Source of the DNA: Cadophora sp. MPI-SDFR-AT-0126 | Taxonomy: Eukaryota > Ascomycota > Leotiomycetes > Helotiales > Ploettnerulaceae | Reading direction: 5' to 3' | DNA length: 64,000 nt | NCBI GenBank assembly: GCA_020747065.1 | Contig: JAGMVK010000011.1 | Span: 1,426,001 to 1,490,000 of the forward strand | Part shown: positions 59,054-64,000 of the stretch, piece after piece | Numbering within the stretch: position 1 is the first letter of the stretch | Layout: the number at the start of each line of letters is the position of its first letter | Translations under genes and position numbers: made by a program | The notes under the pieces: generated by a model | The model's database searches: none | Told to the model about the DNA's origin: nothing | What the model saw: only the letters and a program-made list of their open reading frames with translations

Positions 59054-59761
59054 TCAATCATTGGCTTCTCTCTTTACTCTTGGAGAACCCCTCATCTCAG
59101 GCGACCGTGGACCTAGCATCCAGTCTTGCATTGCTAACCATTCGCTCCAAGTGCTTTCTGCCTGTTGGATTTCCTTCTCACCAGCATCCTTCAAGGGACT
59201 GAGAAATGGGACCGTCTCATCCGGACCCATATCGTATGCCTGCTTCACTTTCAACCAGCTCGTACTCTTTGCAGCAAACATGTAGTTCCTGCGTTCAATC
59301 TCGTGCAGCGATCCAATGCCCAGTTGCCAGTCATCTCCGAAGAAGCCATGTAGTATGCCCGGTGTGTCGTGTCCAGTCACTACCAGCCGCCTGATGTATG
59401 GAAGTAGAGAGACCGCCTGCGTCTGTTGCTGATTGGGAGGAAATAGGTTGTGCTGTCGAATATGTGGCAGATCTTGTCCGGCACCGCGCGGCGAAGATGC
59501 ATTTGAGTTTATGACGGGGAACGGTTGTTTCTGGAAGGGTAATTGAATGTTGAGGAATGCTGCCAGGGCCTGCACGGTCCCCTCGTGTTGCGCATGGTCG
59601 AGGAAGAATCGCAGGCAGCTCTGGAACTTTGGGTACCATTCCAGGACATCGAATGGTGGAACATTGCTCTGCTGTTGCGATCGAGAAGGGCTGCCGTATT
59701 GTGCGAAAGGTGGGGTTTGAAATGCTCGGGAGGAAGATCCGGCTTGGCTATTGAACGCCAT
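59054..59761 (-). CDS. Conserved fungal protein of unknown function
   Basis: Single exon, 235 aa. Low-complexity N-terminus (Ser/Gln-rich) then a compact folded-looking domain: FDVLEWYPKFQSCLRFFLDHAQHEGTVQALAAFLNIQLPFQ, SLLPYIRRLVVTGHDTPGILHGFFGDDWQLGIGSLHEIERRNYMFAAKS and YDMGPDETVPFLSPL. Alternating conserved aromatic and charged positions and normal codon use make it a real gene. C-terminus basic (RGSPRVKREAND), which could be a nuclear localisation signal. I recognise no domain name. It has an unusually long upstream region (3.7 kb to the next gene). Confidence 0.75.
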   Translation of the reverse strand: MAFNSQAGSSSRAFQTPPFAQYGSPSRSQQQSNVPPFDVLEWYPKFQSCLRFFLDHAQHEGTVQALAAFLNIQLPFQKQPFPVINSNASSPRGAGQDLPHIRQHNLFPPNQQQTQAVSLLPYIRRLVVTGHDTPGILHGFFGDDWQLGIGSLHEIERRNYMFAAKSTSWLKVKQAYDMGPDETVPFLSPLKDAGEKEIQQAESTWSEWLAMQDWMLGPRSPEMRGSPRVKREAND

Positions 59762-60102
59762 CCTTCTGTATGTCGGACATCAAGCAGTCAGAAGAGCACG
59801 ACTCAACAAGGCAACGATATAGAGGAGCAGGGAAGGGATGGAATGAAGAGTTGCTTCAATACCGTATATCTGGTTGGCGGGACTAGCTACCCCTCAATAG
59901 GCGCGTTGCACTGCCTTCTTAGAGAGGAGATGTTGCTTGGAAGGAGTGGACGAGACGAGACGAGACTCTTTGACCAAGTCTTCAACAATAACTGTACGAT
60001 TCATGCACCTGATACTGGATGTGGAAGAAGCAATGAAGGTCGCGGTCGATAAAGTAGGGGTTCCTTGCGATAACAACCAGGAGACATAAAGATAGGTCTG
60101 GT

Positions 60103-60125
60103 GCGGCTGCTGCTGCTGTTGCTGC
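60103..60125. repeat. CTG/CAG-type trinucleotide run
   Basis: GCGGCTGCTGCTGCTGTTGCTGC, interrupted. Reads as a short poly-Gln on the minus strand but no gene is supported around it. Confidence 0.6.
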
Positions 60126-60330
60126 ATGTGAAGGCTCGATGGCCTTTAGCCATTGCAACGCAGGGTCACATTGACAGGGCGGGTCCTTTATATAGTGCGG
60201 AGGGTTCAATTGCAAGTGAGTGGGTGAGTGAGTAGTCAAGAGTGATCTGGCATCAGGAAGAGGATGTAGTGGAGGAAAGGAGGACGTCAACTCTGCTCAG
60301 ATTGGCATGCGACCATCACCGAAGACAATG

Positions 60331-60344
60331 CATGGCATGCCATG
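60331..60344. repeat. 14-bp perfect palindrome
   Basis: CATGGCATGCCATG, within a larger ATGC/CATGG-rich patch. Could be a binding site for a dimeric factor or chance. Confidence 0.5.
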
Positions 60345-61482
60345 CCATGGTTACACCCAGACTGAGACGAACGACGTCCGAGATGGCAGATGGAGATCGC
60401 AGCAAGGGAGGGAGAGCAGGGCGTTGAACCGTAGACATTGAGTGGAGGACGACAGGCTGAGGCGGCTGGTGCCCTCCCCTGTCAATCCCGAATTCTGTCC
60501 AGGAAGCCAGGACCCGTAAGGAGTACTTGCACACTGAAGTGGAGAAATGAGGCGTGGGATGTTATTGTAGCGCTGGTTCGGGAGAGACAGTTGTGATGTG
60601 ATATTGGCCACTGAACTTAAATAGCGAATTGGGGGGGACCTTAATTTGGGGCAGCTCTTCCTCCGGCCGCGAGCTAGAGGGGAAACAGTAGACCCTGCAG
60701 CTGAGGGACTGAGGGACACTACAGTGGGTGGACCCTGCCCTGCCCCCTGCACTGCTGAAGCCAGGAACTGTGGCACAACCACTCAGTGGCTGAAGCAGAA
60801 AGATCAACGAGTCAACGAACTCCCCATTGACCAATAATTGATCACCTAGTGGAGGTTAAATTCGCCCTACGACCCTATGAATGTCATCACGAACGAACTT
60901 TATATCTTCTTGCGGCAAGAAGAACACAATTCCGAAATGCCCAGCTGGTGTTTACGTACGTACAATCGCCCCCCAAGATCACAGCAGCTAATCTCACGAT
61001 ACATGACCGCTTCACAAAACCTCATTATTGTGCAAAGCATGACACATCAGCTGAGTACCGAAGCTATTTGCTTGATCTCCTCCATCTGCATTTGCCATTT
61101 CATCCGTAGATACAGCCATATATGACTGACATACTGTAGCTGTAGTTGTAGGTAAACTAAGCACGCATACCCGCTGATTAGCTCCTCAAAATGTTCCGAG
61201 GTGCGTTCTCATTCCTTTCTTTCTATTTGCACTTTTTCGACGTTGCAGGTCCGTTAGATAGGTGGCGGCAAAAGTCCCCTTCCTCCTCCTATTCCACTCG
61301 ATTCGATGCTTACTGATTGAGATCGTCGTCTCTCCAGCTCCAACTGCACTTTTGTAACTTTAGATATCTCACGAATCAGAGACACCACATCCACTTTCTC
61401 GCATGTTCATTCAGCAGCCTCAACTATCGATACCCTCGTCCCGTTCTGACCTGTCTGATGATCTGCAAGATACATTTCTCCA

Positions 61483-61506
61483 CATTTCGGGACAGATCCC
61501 GAAATG
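61483..61506. repeat. Perfect inverted repeat, 10-bp arms, 4-base loop
   Basis: CATTTCGGGA, loop CAGA, TCCCGAAATG. If transcribed it would form a stable hairpin. The two CGGGA/TCCCG half-sites also resemble an inverted CGG-type site for a Zn2Cys6 dimer. Confidence 0.65.
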
Positions 61507-62833
61507 CAATGTTACCCTGGCCACCTGCCTCTCCTCTGGGTCCTGGGGACAGCTAGTTGCATATTTTCCATCTGGAAGAGGGAGCCACAAAAGTCGATGA
61601 ACCATCACCACAGCAAGCCCCATCTGGGTACGTCCGTCACTGCCAGAGCTGTCAGCCTGTCACATTCGGCCCGTCAACTTGGAGACGACTTTCTATCCCA
61701 CAGTCCCATGTCTTGTACTCGCAAGATAGCCTCGAAGGAGAGAGACACAAAAGTAAGGCTTTACTGGACGGCTTCTCTGTGTAATTTGCCCTTTTGTCCG
61801 AACCAGCGCGGTGTAACAAAAGATTTCGACCCAGGACCCCCATCTCTGGGAACAGCCCATATATGTCGTGCATGTAGAGCTGTGCTTTTTCACAGTAGCG
61901 TAGCACCCTCGCCATCGTTCTTCATAATGCTGACGTTCAAGCCAACGCCTCATCCCTCCCGAGCTGAAGGATGAAGCTTATGGCCGAGGCGCCAACCTAT
62001 CAGATGCTTTCAAGGCTCAGACACGATCTGCTAGCGGCTCTCACTGCCGACATCGAACCTGTCGATTCCAATGAATCCCTTCGGATCTCACAACAGATCT
62101 GAGATTCGGTCCTTTCCTTTTGGCATTCCACGTCCTCTTCCGTTCCTTCTATCTATTCTTCCGACAAGTCTCAGATTGATAGCCTTCTCTGCATTCCTTT
62201 CGTTTCTTCTGGCATCGCCTTGGCTGAGGTCAGAGGATGCATTCGCTGGCTGAATAGATCGACAGGTTCATCTGGTTCTGGGCCGCATCTCGAAAAAAGG
62301 TCTCAGATCTCCCGTTCGCTCGTAGAGTCAGAGCGCGGAGATGAACCGAACGAAAGTATTGAAACATCTGAATCAAATCAAACCGCCCAGCCCACAGAAC
62401 CGACATTGTTCATTCTTCTTGTCTGTGTCTCATCCAACCAAAAATGATTTGGAATTATTCAGGAAAAGAGATACAAATCCAGCGCCTCCTTCTTTCTAGC
62501 TGTAATCGGCAATCACTAATCACGTACGGCCCGGGCGAACAAAAGAACCTTCTTTAACTTGTTACCTTAAAGTTTGCTTGCTTTTGAAATACTGCTTTCT
62601 TCTTCCGGACTCGGAACTTTACCGTACTACTCACATACTTACTTCCGGTCTTCCTACCACACATCACCTACCTCCCCTAAAGCAGCTCAAGATCGGCACT
62701 GGCAGCACCTGTCATCAAAGATGGTGGTGTACAACCCACCCATATGCCAGGTATGTCACAGGAAATATAACACACCGTACTGTCCTCAACTTCAACCTTT
62801 GCTTCGAATTTTAATGAGGCGAAATTCGTCATG

Positions 62834-62858
62834 CCCTACCTCCATACCCTACCTCCAT
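62834..62858. repeat. Direct repeat of 12 bp with 1-base spacer
   Basis: CCCTACCTCCAT twice, separated by A. Likely slippage. Confidence 0.7.
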
Positions 62859-63427
62859 GCACACGCCAGAGCCTTATGTTCGGGATAGTTCAGAGGAGGG
62901 TAGGGTCTAGATCTCTAACGAAGCACGCCACGGCTGGGATATTGACATCGCTTGTCTCGCCTCGTCTTGTGGCGTTTTGGATAGAGGATTTATTTGTATT
63001 TGTATTTGCGGCCCGGTCTGTACTGATTCTAGCATCAAAGTTTAATGGGAATTGGAATGTGCTACTGGGACACAGCGGCAGGGCGTTCGAAGGGACCACA
63101 TGAATCGTTGGCTTCCGTTTATGGTTTCTTTTCATTTTTTTCGCGGCACAGGTAAGGAAGGATTCCCATTGGTTCTGGGCGGGCCAGCAGGCTCCAAAGC
63201 AGTTCTGATAGTGGATGGAATGAATTATGAAGGAAGATGATACAGGGGTCGAGTTCGAGCTCGAGGCAGAATGGTATACGTGCACGACTGTTCGTAGCCT
63301 CGATTTTCAATACATCACTATCTATCTCACTAGCACAAGAAAGACGTCCTCCTTCCCTGTTTTCCTGACCTCTATCCAGCCAAACAAGAACCTGTCATGT
63401 TTCCTTTTTCTCTCTAGGCCGTGTCAT

Positions 63428-64000
63428 TTATCGACCTGCTGCCGCTGCAGCAATGTGCGATAATATCGCATGCTCACTCACCCTCTCACTGCCTTGATCC
63501 GAGCCCTGCGCCATCATCGGATGGCCGCCAACTCCCGCTCCCGCCCCCGCAGCCGCTCCCGTCCTCAAACCTGGGTCCAGATTCCCCTCGTAGGGTGCAC
63601 TAGCCTGCCTGCTTTCCGATCCTTGATGATGAGACACCAGGGGTAGCTGCGGCATGTGATCGAGCTCTCCCTCCTTGATGTCTTTCCACGAGCACTTTGC
63701 GTGCTTCTTCGTGCATGCCTGGCAAGCTGTGAGGTGTTTCGTACAGTGAAATCCTAGGCGACGGCATCGGTCACAGGGTGGGTAGATGGGGTCGCCGCGG
63801 CTGAGTTTCTCGATCTTGGACGCCATGAGAATGCGGTACTGGCCTTCGCTGCCATCTTCTGATGTCGTCAGAGGCTGGGAGAGACGTCGATTGTCAGGAT
63901 CTTGTCCATTGAAGGTGTGGAACCCAGGATTTTCAATTGCAGGTGCGCGACTGTTTCCTTTGGGCCGGCCGTGTGGTATGGACTCTCTTCGAGCAGCTGT
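63428..64000 (-). CDS. Zn2Cys6 transcription factor, C-terminal part (5' end outside window)
   Basis: The minus-strand frame is open from the window edge (64000) to TAA at 63428, so the start lies to the right; the ATG at 63826 is internal. A disordered stretch leads to QYRILMASKIEKLSRGD and then a zinc cluster PPCDRCRRLGFHC...CQACTKKHAKC with exact spacing C-x2-C-x6-C-x6-C-x2-C-x6-C. That spacing defines the fungal binuclear Zn2Cys6 DNA-binding domain. Having the cluster close to the C-terminus is unusual; most such factors carry it at the N-terminus. The end is Gly/Ala-rich (GAAAGAGAGVGG, HIAAAAAGR). No middle homology domain follows. Target genes cannot be inferred. Confidence 0.82.
   Translation of the reverse strand, partial: TAARRESIPHGRPKGNSRAPAIENPGFHTFNGQDPDNRRLSQPLTTSEDGSEGQYRILMASKIEKLSRGDPIYPPCDRCRRLGFHCTKHLTACQACTKKHAKCSWKDIKEGELDHMPQLPLVSHHQGSESRQASAPYEGNLDPGLRTGAAAGAGAGVGGHPMMAQGSDQGSERVSEHAILSHIAAAAAGR

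Larger units (their letters stand above)
59762..63427. other. 3.7-kb intergenic region
   Basis: Lies between the 5' end of the gene at 59761 and the 3' end of the regulator at 63428. Many short open frames on both strands, none with coding character. Contains a CTG-rich run, a 14-bp perfect palindrome, a 10-bp-arm hairpin and a 12-bp direct repeat, listed separately. Long pyrimidine-rich plus-strand stretches (for example 62090-62230) would be purine-rich on the minus strand. Confidence 0.5.

Noticed and set aside
60103..60125. Poly-Gln protein on the minus strand
   Set aside because: The 77-codon frame around it has no other coding character; kept only as a trinucleotide repeat.

Overview
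This window is nuclear DNA of a filamentous ascomycete (Pezizomycotina; a leotiomycete is my best guess, not provable from sequence alone). The evidence is about 50-bp GT-AG spliceosomal introns with CTAAC/CTGAC-type branch sites, 0.3-3.7 kb intergenic gaps, no operons, and fungus-specific families (Zn2Cys6 factors, DUF3176, 2EXR, class II hydrophobin, spherulin-4 glycosidase, Ayg1-like hydrolase). I rebuilt gene models by splicing open frames at consensus sites and requiring family motifs to read through the junctions. Every multi-exon complete model sums to a whole number of codons.

Layout. 1-1455 (+): 3' end of an AmyR-like Zn2Cys6 regulator, then a 3.2-kb gap. 4.6-7.2 kb: a Ser/Pro-rich unknown (+) and an OXNAD1-like FAD/NAD oxidoreductase (-). 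8.5-13.2 kb (+): a 19-exon secreted subtilase. 15.1-16.9 kb (+): a basic-tailed protein with a weakly GGCT-like C-terminus. 17.2-18.8 kb (-): an M20 metallopeptidase interrupted by an in-frame stop. 19.2-21.0 kb (-): sterol O-acyltransferase. 21.9-24.6 kb (+): AP-1 gamma-adaptin. 25.0-27.7 kb (+): a 766-aa secreted protein of no family I recognise. 28.5-30.4 kb (+): secreted type-B carboxylesterase. 30.7-31.8 kb (-): thymidylate synthase. 32.4-34.0 kb (+): type II membrane O-fucosyltransferase-like protein. 34.5-35.7 kb (+): AIM32. 36.5-37.6 kb (+): extended SDR reductase. 38.0-39.2 kb (+): twin-CX9C protein. 39.6-41.1 kb (-): phosphopantothenate-cysteine ligase. 41.8-43.1 kb (-): SLC35F-type transporter. 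44.5-45.2 kb (-): 2EXR protein. 45.8-48.0 kb (-): DUF3176 membrane protein. 48.7-49.1 kb (+): small GPI-type surface protein. 50.3-50.7 kb (-): class II hydrophobin. 51.4-51.7 kb (-): apparent cytochrome P450 remnant. 53.1-54.4 kb (-): Ayg1-like hydrolase with Thr at the nucleophile position. 55.7-56.4 kb (+): NDUFAF2-like complex I assembly factor. 57.0-58.1 kb (-): membrane-anchored spherulin-4 glycosidase. 59.1-59.8 kb (-): conserved unknown. 63.4 kb to the end (-): C-terminal part of another Zn2Cys6 regulator.

Most of the window is housekeeping: trafficking, sterol esters, nucleotide and CoA synthesis, mitochondrial assembly. It is interleaved with secreted or surface genes (subtilase, esterase, orphan, hydrophobin, GPI protein, spherulin 4). 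The 49-54 kb stretch is the most accessory-like: gene-poor, with the hydrophobin, the P450 remnant and the divergent hydrolase. I found no convincing transposon, tRNA, rRNA or CRISPR. The best novelty candidates are the 766-aa secreted orphan and the divergent hydrolase. Neither is proof of a new system.
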